In this document: piece after piece, positions 48,566 through 59,298 of the stretch
How the letters are laid out: each line of letters begins with the position of its first letter
How positions within the stretch are numbered: the first letter of the stretch is position 1
Origin: Maribellus comscasis
GTDB lineage: Bacteria > Bacteroidota > Bacteroidia > Bacteroidales > Prolixibacteraceae
NCBI RefSeq assembly: GCF_009762775.1
Contig: NZ_CP046401.1
Location: 6,894,001 to 6,958,000, forward strand
Reading direction: 5' to 3'
DNA length: 64,000 nt
Made by a program: the position numbers and the translations under genes
Notes under the pieces: model-generated
Databases searched by the model: none
Told to the model about the DNA's origin: nothing
Seen by the model: the letters and a program-made list of their open reading frames with translations, nothing else

Positions 48566-49630
48566 ATGAAACTAAACATTGCAGTACTTCCCGGCGACGG
48601 AATCGGGCCGGAAATTGTTGAACAGGCCATGAAAGTTGTAAAGGCCGTTACCAAAAAATTTAACCACGAATTGTCATATGAATATGGTTTAACCGGCGCA
48701 ATTGCCATCGACGAGGTAGGAGATCCCTACCCTGAAAATACGCACGAACTGTGTATGAAATCGGATGCAGTTTTATTTGGAGCCATCGGCGATCCCAAGT
48801 TCGACAATAATCCCAAAGCTCCTGTTCGTCCGGAACAGGGATTGTTGGCTATGCGCAAAAAACTGGGGTTATATGCCAATATTCGTCCCGTTGAAACCTT
48901 TGAGTCGTTGTTACATAAATCTCCTCTCCGCCGCGAATTGGTTGAGGGAGCTGATTTTGTTTGTATCCGCGAATTAACCGGTGGGATTTATTTTGGTGAA
49001 AAAGGGAGAAAAGATGGTGGTAACACTGCTTTTGATACCAACACTTATACCCGCGAAGAAATTGAACGTATTCTGAAACTGGGGTATGAATTTGCAGGAA
49101 AACGTAACAAAAAACTAACAGTGGTTGACAAAGCCAATGTTCTGGAAAGTTCACGCCTGTGGCGCGAAGTGGCACAGGAAATGGCGCCAAATTATCCTGA
49201 TATCAAAACAGAATACATGTTTGTGGATAATGCTGCAATGCAGATTATTCAGTGGCCTAAAAACTTCGATGTAATGGTTACCGAAAACATGTTTGGCGAT
49301 ATTCTTACCGATGAAGCCAGCGTTATTACAGGTTCGCTTGGATTGCTTCCTTCTGCTTCCATGGGAATCCACACCTCGGTTTTTGAACCCATTCACGGTT
49401 CTTACCCGCAAGCTGCCGGAAAAGACATCGCCAATCCAATTGCAACCATTCTTTCCGCTGCTATGATGTTTGAATATGCTTTTAACCTCATGGAAGAAGG
49501 AAAAATCATCCGCGATGCTGTTGCCGCCTCAATGACCGAAGGTTACGTAACAGTTGATATTGCCGAAGGTGAGTCATTCAAAACCTCGCAGGTTGGTGAC
49601 TGGATTGCTGAGTGGGTAGAAAAAAGTTAA
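48566..49630 (+). CDS. leuB: 3-isopropylmalate dehydrogenase
   Basis: 354 residues of the isocitrate/isopropylmalate dehydrogenase fold: [15 protein letters not shown], the substrate Arg cluster ([23 protein letters not shown]), [33 protein letters not shown] region and the NAD site [30 protein letters not shown]. It makes 2-oxoisocaproate. Last gene of the leucine operon, 94 nt behind the second synthase and followed by a hairpin. Confidence 0.97.
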   Translation: MKLNIAVLPGDGIGPEIVEQAMKVVKAVTKKFNHELSYEYGLTGAIAIDEVGDPYPENTHELCMKSDAVLFGAIGDPKFDNNPKAPVRPEQGLLAMRKKLGLYANIRPVETFESLLHKSPLRRELVEGADFVCIRELTGGIYFGEKGRKDGGNTAFDTNTYTREEIERILKLGYEFAGKRNKKLTVVDKANVLESSRLWREVAQEMAPNYPDIKTEYMFVDNAAMQIIQWPKNFDVMVTENMFGDILTDEASVITGSLGLLPSASMGIHTSVFEPIHGSYPQAAGKDIANPIATILSAAMMFEYAFNLMEEGKIIRDAVAASMTEGYVTVDIAEGESFKTSQVGDWIAEWVEKS

Positions 49631-49648
49631 TTACATCGAATAAATTAA

Positions 49649-49676
49649 TGAACCGTTCCTTGTCAAGAACGGTTCA
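49649..49676. terminator. Hairpin between convergent leuB and the T9SS gene
   Basis: TGAACCGTTC (49649-49658) pairs exactly with GAACGGTTCA (49667-49676), loop of 8 nt. It lies between the converging genes, 18 nt from leuB and 8 nt from the other stop, and could serve both, although neither strand has a long T-run. Confidence 0.6.
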
Positions 49677-49684
49677 TATTGAGA

Positions 49685-52600
49685 TTAACGGCTGAGAATT
49701 AGTTTCTGGGGTAATACCTTGTCCTTTCCTTTTATTTTTATAAAATATACTCCACTCACAAAATTCGACATTTCTATTTCAAACCGGCCGGTATTTATCT
49801 GGCTTTGATTTAATACTTCTCTTCCTGTAGCATTAAAAACAGATACTTCAAGCTTTTCACCAACATTGGATGGAAATTCAACATAGACAATGCCGGAAGT
49901 TGGGTTTGGATATATTTTCAGATTTGACTTTTCCGGATGATTAATACCAACGGTAAAACCAACACAAATTGTAAAATTGTTTACTGTTGTGTCTCCTGCC
50001 AAATCGGTAGCGATTAGACGAAGACTAACACAGCCTGTGTCGGAAACAGCTGGCGACGCAAACAGCGTGTCGTTGTAAAAATTGAGCCAAGCCGGCAAAT
50101 CATCGTATTCTTCGGATAAGAGTGTGAGTGTGAACGTATCATTGTCATCCGGATCCTCAAAAACAGCATCAACTCCCGCACCCAAATTCACGGTTACTGT
50201 ATCACCCGGTTTTATACCAAAATCCTCCAGTTCTCTTATTATTCGGGGAGGGTCATTTTCTGCATTGATATTTAAATTAAATGTATCAGCAAAACTTTTC
50301 CCTGTACTCCTATTTAGCAATAACAGATCAGCGATCGAAAATCCGTTGGCATCTGGTGCAGGAAGTATCATTAATACCGCGCTATCACTTCCGGTCTCAT
50401 AATCAACCATATAAGATTCTACCAACTGGGGATTTCCTGTTGTAAATACAAATTCAACCGAATCATCAGAGCATCCCGAGCCATCATCAATTCCTGTTAA
50501 AACAATTCTCATCCAGCCTGAATCTTCAATCATTTCGACATCCGGAATTGAATCGATCTCCGGATTTACTGTCCCGGGAAGAACAGTTATTTCAAATGTC
50601 AGAGTATCTGTATTACCTGAATTATCAACAGCTACCCACTTCTCGGTAGTGGTACCAACTGGAAATGTTGCAGTGCCACCTAATCCCCCTGCTAGTTTTA
50701 CTACCGGAGATTTGCAATTGTCAAGAGCTACAATTTCCGGATATTCTACTACTGCTTCACACTCTCCTTTATCAGCGGTAACCGTAATATTTGTTACAGG
50801 CGTAAATGATGGAGACAACGCGTCGCTTATATCCACGTTTGTGTAACATGTATTAGTGTTTCCGTTATTATCGGTAACGGTAATACCTATCCGATTGATA
50901 CCAATATCATTACAATCAAAAGCGTCTTGACTGGCGACAACCGACCTGATTCCACAGGCATCGAAAACAGATTTGTAACCATCATTGATATTTAGTCCGG
51001 CATATCCATTCTCATCCAATTCCAAAACAACATCTTCGCATTTAATAGCAGGTAAGGTTTCATCTTTTACACGAACAGTTGTGTAACAGGTATCTGTATT
51101 TTCCTTTTGATCTTTAGCAATAACCATAATTTCCACATCCTTTTCTGCCTGCTCACACGAAAAAGAATCTGGTAGAATGGTAAAAATCAAATCATCGTAT
51201 TCGTCAGCATTGTCAGTAGTACCTGCGGTTATTTTTTCGATATCGAATTCACTCAACTCATATTTTCCAAATCGATCTAAAACAATTGTTATTGGGTTAC
51301 AGTATACCTCAGGAGGGGTAATATCTTCTGTATTAACGCTCAGATTAAGTATTACAGTGCTATCGCAGCCACTAACTGACTTAAATATTTCGGTGTAAGT
51401 GCCGCCTGTTGTGAGAGTTTGACCTCCAAAAGAGAAAGGTAGTTCATCCTGAAGAATTGAAACAATAATATTCACAAGGAAAGTATCATTTACTGTAAAA
51501 TCAAGAGTAACTGTGCTGTCGCAACCAGTAATTGTGTTAAATACTTCGGTGTAGGTACCACTTGATGTGAGAGATTTAGTACCAAAAATATAGGGCAATT
51601 CATTTTCACAAATTGAAACGACGTCACTTACAAGGAAAGTATCTTTTACAGTCAAATTCAACGTTACAGTGCTGTCGCAACCGCTTGAGGAAACAAATGT
51701 TTCATAATATGTTCCTGAAGATGATAATGATTGTGCACCAAAAGTAAACGGGATTTCGGTTTTACATATGGCCGTATCAACAGTTGATATTTTTACAGGA
51801 AAAACATGTATTGAATCACTCAAAGTCACAATCTCTGATTTTCCTGATGGAGTATGACTTACCGTTGCAGTCACTTCATACTTTCCATCCTGAATATAAC
51901 TATGCCGGGGATTAAATTCGATGGAAGTGGTTCCATCTCCAAAATTCCATACAATATCGGTGACATCTGTTGTGTCTGAATAAAAACTGAGCGGTTCATT
52001 TACACAGACTGTCGTGTCAGAAACCGATAATTCGGCCCAGGGTGAAAAGTCGAATGCAACTGTATCGCCAACCGATGAACTCCAGCGGCCATGTTCATCC
52101 ATAAACTGAATAGTAAAAAAATGCTCTCCCGAAGGATTATCCGGAAACTCCAGATTATCGTGAAGTAAGTAGTCCTTTGAAGGACTTTCAATGGTATCGG
52201 TTATCATCGTAGCCAAATCACTGTCTAGCCAGTAACGGTAAACTACAATTTTGTTATCTGACGTAATATTTGTGGAGTTATATTTTGTAAAGAACTTCGA
52301 AAAAGCCGGACTAAAATCTCCATTTTCATCCTTAAATCGGAAATGCACTGTATTTAGCCCGTTATCAAGATCTGAAACATCAAGAAGATTATCCAAGCTT
52401 AGAAATTCTGAAGGAGTAATATTTTTCAAATGAACAGATGAATAGTCGTTGTTATACCAGTATTCCAGGGTAGTAATTTTCTTCACTACAGGTGTTGTAC
52501 TTCCTGCTTCTATTACAAAAAAGCGGGAAACCGCTGGCCCCGATATTCCACCTTCATTCTGAAACCGGAAATGTACTGCATGTAATCCTGTCTCCAGAGA

Positions 52601-52999
52601 CGAAACGGATAGGTTATCATTAAACGAAAATACACTTGACGCAGATATATTTTGTTTTGTTCGTGAACTATAGTCGCTATCGTACCAGTACTCATATGCC
52701 GTAATTTCCTGCATAGCCGGGGTCAAGGTTTCAGGAAACAAAGTAAAAAAACAAGATCCTGGTGAGCCCCAAATTCCCCTTTCATCCTGAACCCGGAAAT
52801 TTAATGTATGCAGTCCGAATTCCAATGAGGAAACATCAATCGCTTCGTCAATATTCAATAAACGTGTTACTCCAACCGACTGATTTACTACTTCAGAATA
52901 ATTATCGTCAAACCAATATTCCCATGCAGTAATTTTGTTCTGGGAATACATATTCATCGATAGAACAAAAAATACAAATACCCAGATGACTTTTTTCAT
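49685..52999 (-). CDS. Large T9SS-exported repeat protein (PKD, HYR and sorting domains)
   Basis: I start at 52999 (MKKVIWVFVFFVLSMNMYS, a clear signal peptide); an ATG at 53029 adds 10 residues. In the longer numbering (1114 residues): four divergent repeats of about 70 residues built on [EY]YWxDxDYS ... LxxGLHxVHFRFxDExG (33-98, 109-173, 185-248, 261-327); a PKD domain (340-408, WNFGDGTTS); three modules ending GCDSTVTLNLTV (about 415-565); Ig-like and HYR-type domains (570-1030); and a type A sorting domain (IYPNPTSGIVYVEF ... KLILSR). It is likely a surface adhesin or scaffold. Its 3' neighbour upstream is a beta-helix protein, 64 nt away. Confidence 0.85.
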   Translation of the reverse strand: MKKVIWVFVFFVLSMNMYSQNKITAWEYWFDDNYSEVVNQSVGVTRLLNIDEAIDVSSLEFGLHTLNFRVQDERGIWGSPGSCFFTLFPETLTPAMQEITAYEYWYDSDYSSRTKQNISASSVFSFNDNLSVSSLETGLHAVHFRFQNEGGISGPAVSRFFVIEAGSTTPVVKKITTLEYWYNNDYSSVHLKNITPSEFLSLDNLLDVSDLDNGLNTVHFRFKDENGDFSPAFSKFFTKYNSTNITSDNKIVVYRYWLDSDLATMITDTIESPSKDYLLHDNLEFPDNPSGEHFFTIQFMDEHGRWSSSVGDTVAFDFSPWAELSVSDTTVCVNEPLSFYSDTTDVTDIVWNFGDGTTSIEFNPRHSYIQDGKYEVTATVSHTPSGKSEIVTLSDSIHVFPVKISTVDTAICKTEIPFTFGAQSLSSSGTYYETFVSSSGCDSTVTLNLTVKDTFLVSDVVSICENELPYIFGTKSLTSSGTYTEVFNTITGCDSTVTLDFTVNDTFLVNIIVSILQDELPFSFGGQTLTTGGTYTEIFKSVSGCDSTVILNLSVNTEDITPPEVYCNPITIVLDRFGKYELSEFDIEKITAGTTDNADEYDDLIFTILPDSFSCEQAEKDVEIMVIAKDQKENTDTCYTTVRVKDETLPAIKCEDVVLELDENGYAGLNINDGYKSVFDACGIRSVVASQDAFDCNDIGINRIGITVTDNNGNTNTCYTNVDISDALSPSFTPVTNITVTADKGECEAVVEYPEIVALDNCKSPVVKLAGGLGGTATFPVGTTTEKWVAVDNSGNTDTLTFEITVLPGTVNPEIDSIPDVEMIEDSGWMRIVLTGIDDGSGCSDDSVEFVFTTGNPQLVESYMVDYETGSDSAVLMILPAPDANGFSIADLLLLNRSTGKSFADTFNLNINAENDPPRIIRELEDFGIKPGDTVTVNLGAGVDAVFEDPDDNDTFTLTLLSEEYDDLPAWLNFYNDTLFASPAVSDTGCVSLRLIATDLAGDTTVNNFTICVGFTVGINHPEKSNLKIYPNPTSGIVYVEFPSNVGEKLEVSVFNATGREVLNQSQINTGRFEIEMSNFVSGVYFIKIKGKDKVLPQKLILSR

Positions 53000-53063
53000 T
53001 TTAAATAATTTAAATGAATTTGTTTTCATGATTCCAGTAATTTGGAATGTTTGAAACCCGGGT

Positions 53064-54074
53064 TTATCGCTCTTGTGCAGCTACCGTAATTTGTACACCA
53101 AGTTGTCCGCCTGATGCTTCGCTATCAACAGACACACTGCGTATATGCGGATAATAGGGAACAGCGCCTTCTTTGTATGGTAATAAAGTTCCATATACAC
53201 CAATATCTGTTCCATCTTCTGCAGCTCCAATTCCCGGGCATCCGGTTTTTAATTTATAATCATTATCATATGAAAAACTATAATTCGTGCCTGTAATAGT
53301 TGTATAAATATTATCTCCCCCAACATCGGTAATATTGTTTGTTCCTGTATGGGTTGAGGTTTCCGGATTATAAGGAAGTGCTCCGGAATACAGGTTGTAT
53401 GAAAACTCGCAGCTTTCGGTATATCTCATACCGTAGTAGTAAGAAAATATATTATTTTTAAATAAACAACCGTTCACATATGTCAGTAAATAAGAGCCAC
53501 TGTAGTTAAAATTATTATGATCAAAAAATGATTGGTGAAAATTATTCAAACCTCCAAACAACATCGATTTTTCAATCAGGCAGTTTGACGCATTATAAGC
53601 ATTTAAAGTAGACATAACTGATTCAGAAATTACAAAATTAGTAGCTACTGTATCTGAAGAACTAGCCCTTAGATTTAAAGTACTTCCTACTCTGCATCGT
53701 TTAATCGAAATATTCATTGCATCATTTCCACTACTTCCAAAACTAAGAGAATTGGTAAAATATATCCCTTCAAATGTGCTGTTGTCACAATTTCCCGTAA
53801 ATACCAACGATGTTATGATTCTTGTAGCTTTGGTTGCACTTGTTGAGTCGGGATAGTGTCCAACACCAACCCAGTGCAAAGTTTTATCAATGGTTACAGG
53901 ACTTATATTAAAACCTCCACCAGGTAAATAAATTGTATCTCCGGAGTTGGCAGCCAATATAGCGTCATTTATGTTTGTATATACTGAGGCTGAACCATTC
54001 TGAACAACTATACGCGGCTGGGCATAAATTAAAGTTGCAACAAAAATAAACGGTAAAAGAATTAGTTTTTTCAT
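53064..54074 (-). CDS. Secreted right-handed beta-helix protein
   Basis: 336 residues from 54074 (MKKLILLPFIFVATLIYAQ signal peptide); an upstream ATG at 54134 is within range but lacks a signal. The opening VVQNGSASVYTNINDAILAANSGDTIYLPGGGFN is the standard start of Bacteroidota beta-helix proteins, followed by Asn-rich turns (TFEGIYFTNS, LIEKSMLFGG, LFKNNIFSYY) typical of parallel beta-helix coils. No catalytic residues of a lyase are evident and there is no sorting domain. It may display or bind a polymer at the surface together with the T9SS protein that follows. Confidence 0.78.
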   Translation of the reverse strand: MKKLILLPFIFVATLIYAQPRIVVQNGSASVYTNINDAILAANSGDTIYLPGGGFNISPVTIDKTLHWVGVGHYPDSTSATKATRIITSLVFTGNCDNSTFEGIYFTNSLSFGSSGNDAMNISIKRCRVGSTLNLRASSSDTVATNFVISESVMSTLNAYNASNCLIEKSMLFGGLNNFHQSFFDHNNFNYSGSYLLTYVNGCLFKNNIFSYYYGMRYTESCEFSYNLYSGALPYNPETSTHTGTNNITDVGGDNIYTTITGTNYSFSYDNDYKLKTGCPGIGAAEDGTDIGVYGTLLPYKEGAVPYYPHIRSVSVDSEASGGQLGVQITVAAQER

Positions 54075-54271
54075 ACTTCTAAGATTTGGTTTTTCGTTTT
54101 TTTGTTCCTGTTTTTGGCTTAAAAATAGAAACATTTACTCCTCCCAAATCTCATTATATAAAAGAGTTAACCAACCGTTGGTAATTTATGACAAATGGCA
54201 TACTTCAATTCACCATCCGTTTTTTACAAATACAATCAACATAAAACAAATGCGATAAAAAATGTCAAAAA

Positions 54272-55021
54272 CTATTTACCAGTCTTATATTGTAGAATCC
54301 GAAGATGAATTTCTTTTCTGCGGTCACGGGAAATGGCCAGTTCAGAGCCGTTGTCTAATTTTATATTTTTTCCGTACGATTTTATATGTTCCATATTCAC
54401 CAAATACGATTTGTGAACACGTAAAAAAGGAAACTCCAATAGTTCATTTTCCCAGAAACCTAAATGTTTTGATGTCAGAAGTTCGTTTTCGGTGTCTGTT
54501 TCATCAAAATAAACAACAGTTGAATATTCCTTTTCAGCTTTGATATACAAAATTTTATTTGGAAAAATAAAATTGGTTTCCGTCTGTCCTTTCACTACAA
54601 TTTGTCTGTTTCTGAACGCATTATATGTCCTAAGCAACTCATCGAGTCTATTCTTTTTGAAAATATTTTGCCTTGCTTTTTTTATGGCGCGGACCAGATC
54701 GTCTCCATCGATTGGTTTTGTAATATAATCGATAGCATTGTATTTGAAAGCTTTTAAAGCATACTGATTATAAGAGGTTACAAAAATAATGTGTAACTGT
54801 TCAAACTGGAGAGATTCCAATAAACGGAATGCGTCAAAATCATCATTAAATTGTATATCCAGAAACAACAAATCAAAGTCAAGTTGCGGTAATCCCGACA
54901 ACGCTTCCTTCCCTGATGAAAAAACCTCTGTAACTTCAATGTCAGGAGCATAATCTTTTAGCATGTTTTGAAGGTTTAAAACCGAATATTTTTCATCTTC
55001 TACAATTACCGTTCTTATCAT
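54272..55021 (-). CDS. LytTR-family response regulator
   Basis: 249 residues: receiver domain (E8/D9 acid pair, D55 in LLFLDIQFND, Lys in YITKPIDGDD) and LytTR DNA-binding domain (about 145-245, ILYIKAEKEYSTVVYF, LRVHKSYLVNMEHI). It lies 69 nt behind the propeller sensor kinase and is its obvious partner. Upstream of the beta-helix and T9SS genes on the same strand, it probably controls them. Confidence 0.93.
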   Translation of the reverse strand: MIRTVIVEDEKYSVLNLQNMLKDYAPDIEVTEVFSSGKEALSGLPQLDFDLLFLDIQFNDDFDAFRLLESLQFEQLHIIFVTSYNQYALKAFKYNAIDYITKPIDGDDLVRAIKKARQNIFKKNRLDELLRTYNAFRNRQIVVKGQTETNFIFPNKILYIKAEKEYSTVVYFDETDTENELLTSKHLGFWENELLEFPFLRVHKSYLVNMEHIKSYGKNIKLDNGSELAISRDRRKEIHLRILQYKTGK

Positions 55022-55090
55022 TTGTAACTCTACTTCTCCGATTTAAAAATACGAATTGTTTCTCATTTTTATTCCCCTTTCTAATTCGTT

Positions 55091-58030
55091 TTACTGAACC
55101 ACCAGAGGAATTAAGAATGATACTTCAACACCGCACTCCCGATTCTTAACCTCAAAATTAATATTTGCTTTTTTATGAAGTAAATCGATCCGTTCGCGGG
55201 TAATTTTTGTACCAAGTCCTGTTCCCAAAGAGATTTTCTCTTTATTGATACCTCTGCCATTGTCTTCTATCGAAATGACCAAAAACCTGTCGCGGACTTC
55301 AATTCTGATTTCAATTTTTGAATTTTTTCTTTTTCCATTCTCAAACCCGTGTTTTATTGAATTCTCAACAAGGGGCTGTAAAATCATTGGGGGAACCATT
55401 ATTGACTGGGAAGCGTAATTACCGGGAACTTTTATTTGATAAGTAAAACAGCCATCACATCGCAATAACTCGAGATGTATATAATTTTCAACAATTTCCA
55501 GTTCATCGCTCAAACTAATAACTTCTTTTTTAATACTTTGCAGAATAACACGCAACAACTTTGAAAACTTTACAATATAGTCGGTTGCCTGTTTTTTGTA
55601 TCCCGAATTAACCAGCCCGCTGATATTATTCAGGCAGTTCATAACAAAATGAGGATCGAGTTGAGCTGCCAATGCCTCGCTGCGGAGCTGAATTATACGT
55701 TGCTGAATCATTGCTTTTTTCATACCTGCTTTTCTGATAAGAAGAATTACAAATGCAATAATCAGCATGCTTACAAATAGTAGCAAACCAATAAACCATA
55801 CTTTTGCCCAGTAAGGTTTTTCTATTTCAAAATGTATCGACACAATTTCTGAAGTTACTTTACTAACACCGGGGTCTGCTTTCGCCTGAAAAGTATATTT
55901 CCCGGGTTTTAGTTGATAAAATGTTATTTCATTAATTTCAGAAGCTTCGGTCCAATTATCTTGTAAGCCGGTCAGTTGATAGTAATACCTGATATTCCCC
56001 ACATTGGCAAAAGAAACTGCATCAACCCTGAACCTCAGATTATTTTCATTGAATTTTAGCATGATATCTTTTACCCTATTTACTTTTTTCCAGGCAATAT
56101 TATCAGTTGAAATTTCAGTTTTCAGATAAATCCGGGGTGGCAGGATGTTTTTGTTGATTAAATTTTCAGGATTAAACGAGGTTACATAATCGCTGGTGGG
56201 AATCCACGCCATTCCCTTTGAGTCGGTAAAAAAACCATTTTGTCCGCATTCGATACCTGTGAATCCGCTTTTTTGGTCAAACAGCAACATCTCGAAAGTG
56301 TTATTTTTATAATAATCATCGAGGTTAACAACATAAATTCCTTTTAAACCACCAAAAAGCAAGTAGTGAGGTTCAACAAACAAAATGGAATAAAATGCCT
56401 CTTCGTTTTTCAGGGCTACGTGTAAAAGCGAATCTCCGTTAAACATGTTTATATTTTCAATACCTCCAATCCAAATATTATTTTTATGATCCTTTGCGGT
56501 ACTGTAACTTTTCAAACAACTTTTTTGGTTATAATTTACAATCGTATCCTCTTTGATTAAAGCTACTCCTGCCCTGCCCACCGCAAGAATATGGCTATTT
56601 TTATCTGTTTCCGCATTTAAAACGCTTGAAACCCCAATACTGTCCCTATGCAGGTATTTTAGTATATTTCCGTCTTTTAAAATATAAAGCCCCGGATACC
56701 CCATACAGGCAAATGTGCTGTCGGTAAGCGGCTTTGTCATTTGGAACGGAAGATCAGCTAATCCTTTAACCGGACTGAATCTGCCATTCCTGTACTTAAG
56801 CACATTACACTCCGTTGGGAAATAAACGGCCGAATCAAACTTTGACGCTCCCATATAGTACCTGTAATAATTCGGGGCAGGATCCTGTTTAACAAAGTCT
56901 GCAATCTGTTTATTTAAACGCTTCGTATAATCAGTAACTGTCTCACCATCCCATTTCCATATCCCGTTTTGATAGGAAGCAAACCACATATTATTTCCGT
57001 TGCCTTCAATTACCGACCACACCCAGTCTTTATTTCCCATGCCAAATGAATAGTTTACAAAATTGAGATCAAAAAAATTGTACAATCCTTCTTCTGTAGC
57101 AACCCAAATATTTGATTCATTGTCAATTAATAAATCCCTGATTGAAGTAAAATTTTGTTTAATGGGAATTATTTTGTCTTTATAGTAATACAGATTCTCT
57201 GAAGTTTTTATTATTAAAGCATTATTTTCAGGTACCGGAACAGCCTTAAAATATCTGTCACTAAATTGGATTTTCACCAGTAGCTCAAATTTTCCTCCTG
57301 TCAATTTGTAGATAGCCCCTTCGCTGTTAATTCCGTACGTATACTCCTTGTTTTGAATGATTTCCGAAATCATTCCCGGATTTTTATAAGAAACAACAAC
57401 GTTAGTCTCGTCAATATCCGACACATATATTGAATCGCCATCAGTTTGCCAAATCAGATTTTCGCTGTTTTTGTCAAAACCAATAATTTTGCCCAAACCG
57501 TTATCAAATTGAATAAGAAACAGAGAATCGGGGTTCTCGTAATTAAGGATTAAACTGACAACTCCCCGGATAGAATCAAAACAGGCAGCTTCCCGGAGCC
57601 CAACAACATCAGAACGTTTATAATTGGAATAAACAACACACCCTTTCGGATAAGGATATGCTTTTAAAGAATCTTCATCAACCTGAATCATCTGGTGTTC
57701 ACTAAATTGAAAAAAATCCCCGCGCGAATTTCCCCCCAGGGTAACATAATCAAAACTGTTTACATCAACTTCGGTGTTGGAAAAATTTTTAAATGATTTT
57801 CCGTCAAAACGACTTAGCCCTGCCTTTGTTGAACACCACAAGTAGCCTTTTGAATCCTGAAATATGTCCATCACCTGCATTTGGAGCAAGCCTTCGTGAA
57901 TCGTATAATGTTTATAGGTATGTTCTATTTTGATATCAAAAGCGCTAACCTGTTCAACGTTAAACAGAAATAAAAAAGGTATAATTATGAGCAAAACTCT
58001 ATCGGTTACACTGATGATCTGGTTTTTCAT
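55091..58030 (-). CDS. Propeller sensor histidine kinase (Reg_prop - Y_Y_Y - His_kinase)
   Basis: 979 residues from 58030 (MKNQIISVTDRVLLII signal segment). Periplasmic part: propeller repeats (GLLQMQVMDIFQDSKGYLWCSTKAGLSRFDG and many WxxTxxGL-like blades, 60-650), then a Y_Y_Y domain (RYYYQLTGLQDNWTEASE ... LKPGKYTFQAKA). One membrane segment (about 745-768) and a LytS-type kinase: AAQLDPHFVMNCLNN with the phospho-acceptor His, LQPLVENSIKHGF, EDNGRGIN and GTGLGTK. It senses an exported ligand and phosphorylates the LytTR regulator next door. Unlike the hybrid systems of Bacteroides it carries no receiver or AraC domain. Confidence 0.92.
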   Translation of the reverse strand: MKNQIISVTDRVLLIIIPFLFLFNVEQVSAFDIKIEHTYKHYTIHEGLLQMQVMDIFQDSKGYLWCSTKAGLSRFDGKSFKNFSNTEVDVNSFDYVTLGGNSRGDFFQFSEHQMIQVDEDSLKAYPYPKGCVVYSNYKRSDVVGLREAACFDSIRGVVSLILNYENPDSLFLIQFDNGLGKIIGFDKNSENLIWQTDGDSIYVSDIDETNVVVSYKNPGMISEIIQNKEYTYGINSEGAIYKLTGGKFELLVKIQFSDRYFKAVPVPENNALIIKTSENLYYYKDKIIPIKQNFTSIRDLLIDNESNIWVATEEGLYNFFDLNFVNYSFGMGNKDWVWSVIEGNGNNMWFASYQNGIWKWDGETVTDYTKRLNKQIADFVKQDPAPNYYRYYMGASKFDSAVYFPTECNVLKYRNGRFSPVKGLADLPFQMTKPLTDSTFACMGYPGLYILKDGNILKYLHRDSIGVSSVLNAETDKNSHILAVGRAGVALIKEDTIVNYNQKSCLKSYSTAKDHKNNIWIGGIENINMFNGDSLLHVALKNEEAFYSILFVEPHYLLFGGLKGIYVVNLDDYYKNNTFEMLLFDQKSGFTGIECGQNGFFTDSKGMAWIPTSDYVTSFNPENLINKNILPPRIYLKTEISTDNIAWKKVNRVKDIMLKFNENNLRFRVDAVSFANVGNIRYYYQLTGLQDNWTEASEINEITFYQLKPGKYTFQAKADPGVSKVTSEIVSIHFEIEKPYWAKVWFIGLLLFVSMLIIAFVILLIRKAGMKKAMIQQRIIQLRSEALAAQLDPHFVMNCLNNISGLVNSGYKKQATDYIVKFSKLLRVILQSIKKEVISLSDELEIVENYIHLELLRCDGCFTYQIKVPGNYASQSIMVPPMILQPLVENSIKHGFENGKRKNSKIEIRIEVRDRFLVISIEDNGRGINKEKISLGTGLGTKITRERIDLLHKKANINFEVKNRECGVEVSFLIPLVVQ

Positions 58031-58209
58031 AAAAAGATTAATAATTAATCCTTTAAATCTACTTGATTTAAAAATTGAAGCTTTTATTCGCAATAAATAT
58101 AAGCCATAAACAAGAAGTTGTAAAAAAAGACGATAAAATTATTCCCGGAATTTACATCTGATTTCCGTATTGTTTAGCCGGAATCTTTAGAACAGTCCAA
58201 ACATTTTAA

Positions 58210-59160
58210 CTAATCCTCCTCCGGGTGTTCCTCTTTTTTCTGCTGAATACCTGAAAACAAAATTTGATAATTCCAGCTGCTTTTGTACGATACAACCAAA
58301 ATAAAAACAATCGATACAGCCAGTAATCCCCAAAACTCACCCGACGGATCAACCTCTTTTTGAATAAACATGGCCGGAGTTTGTAACACGGAAGATTTGC
58401 TGGTTACAAAAATAGAAGAAAGGATATTGTTTACAGAATGTACCCCAATGGCCAACTCAATTCCATCATCCAAAATTGAAATAACTCCAAATACAATTCC
58501 AAACAAAATATAACTGGGTATCATCGTCCAGAAACCAAACTCTTTAATTTCCGGATTCATGCAGTGTAACAATGCAAAAAAGACAGATGGCAAGAGTACC
58601 GCCAGCCATCGCTTTTTGGTCCACGAGCCAACGCCCTGTGCCAAATACCCGCGAAAAAAAAACTCTTCAGTACCAGCCTGAAATGGAATCAATAATAAAG
58701 AAATAATAACCAGCGGAATAAATTTTGAAAGCTGAAAATTCAATTCATAATTTTCGCGATCAAATAAAAGACTTGCAACCAGAAGGATAACTGCAAATAC
58801 ACCCCACACCAAAAAACCTTTCCAAAACCGTCTCCACCTAAAAACGCCTCCTCCATTAATCACTTCTCTAAAACTTCGTTTGTGAAAGGCTTTAATTAAA
58901 AGAATAGAAATAAAAAGCATTACAAGAAACGGGAATACCATCAATACCAATCCCAGGTTCGGATCAATTCCGTAAGCCGAAAGATCCATCGGATTATCAG
59001 GAGTCACTATATTCCCACCGTTTCGTGCTGCTCCAATTCCCATTGCAACAACCAGTGGAATGGCACCGATAATTTGCCCGCCTAAAAAACCAATAAGCAA
59101 AACCAGCAAATATTTCCACCACTGATTTTCCTGTTTTAATGCGCTTTCAAGATGTTTCAT
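58210..59160 (-). CDS. CPBP-family intramembrane glutamic protease
   Basis: 316 residues and about eight membrane segments. The Abi/CPBP motifs are complete: EEFFFRG (E165, E166, R170), SVFFALLHCMNPE and the fourth motif GVHSVNN. Members cleave prenylated or membrane-embedded peptides; in bacteria they often work in bacteriocin immunity or peptide maturation. It is a lone gene between a sensor kinase and ilvA, and no peptide substrate is visible nearby. Confidence 0.9.
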   Translation of the reverse strand: MKHLESALKQENQWWKYLLVLLIGFLGGQIIGAIPLVVAMGIGAARNGGNIVTPDNPMDLSAYGIDPNLGLVLMVFPFLVMLFISILLIKAFHKRSFREVINGGGVFRWRRFWKGFLVWGVFAVILLVASLLFDRENYELNFQLSKFIPLVIISLLLIPFQAGTEEFFFRGYLAQGVGSWTKKRWLAVLLPSVFFALLHCMNPEIKEFGFWTMIPSYILFGIVFGVISILDDGIELAIGVHSVNNILSSIFVTSKSSVLQTPAMFIQKEVDPSGEFWGLLAVSIVFILVVSYKSSWNYQILFSGIQQKKEEHPEED

Positions 59161-59290
59161 TTTAATAAGTATTGTCTGAGAATATTCTGCCTGAAAATAA
59201 ACAAAATCTCCAGCATCTCATTTTTAATCGTCCAATTTTATCATAATTTTAAGTCAGTTTAAATAGAGTCCCCTACTCTCATTTAATCGC

Positions 59291-59298
59291 TATCTTTG
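59291..59298 (+). promoter_or_regulatory. Promoter -7 box of ilvA
   Basis: TATCTTTG, exact TAnnTTTG. It lies 15 nt before the ATG at 59314, so the transcript leader is only about 10 nt and no attenuator can be present. It also excludes the in-frame ATG at 59296. Confidence 0.6.
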
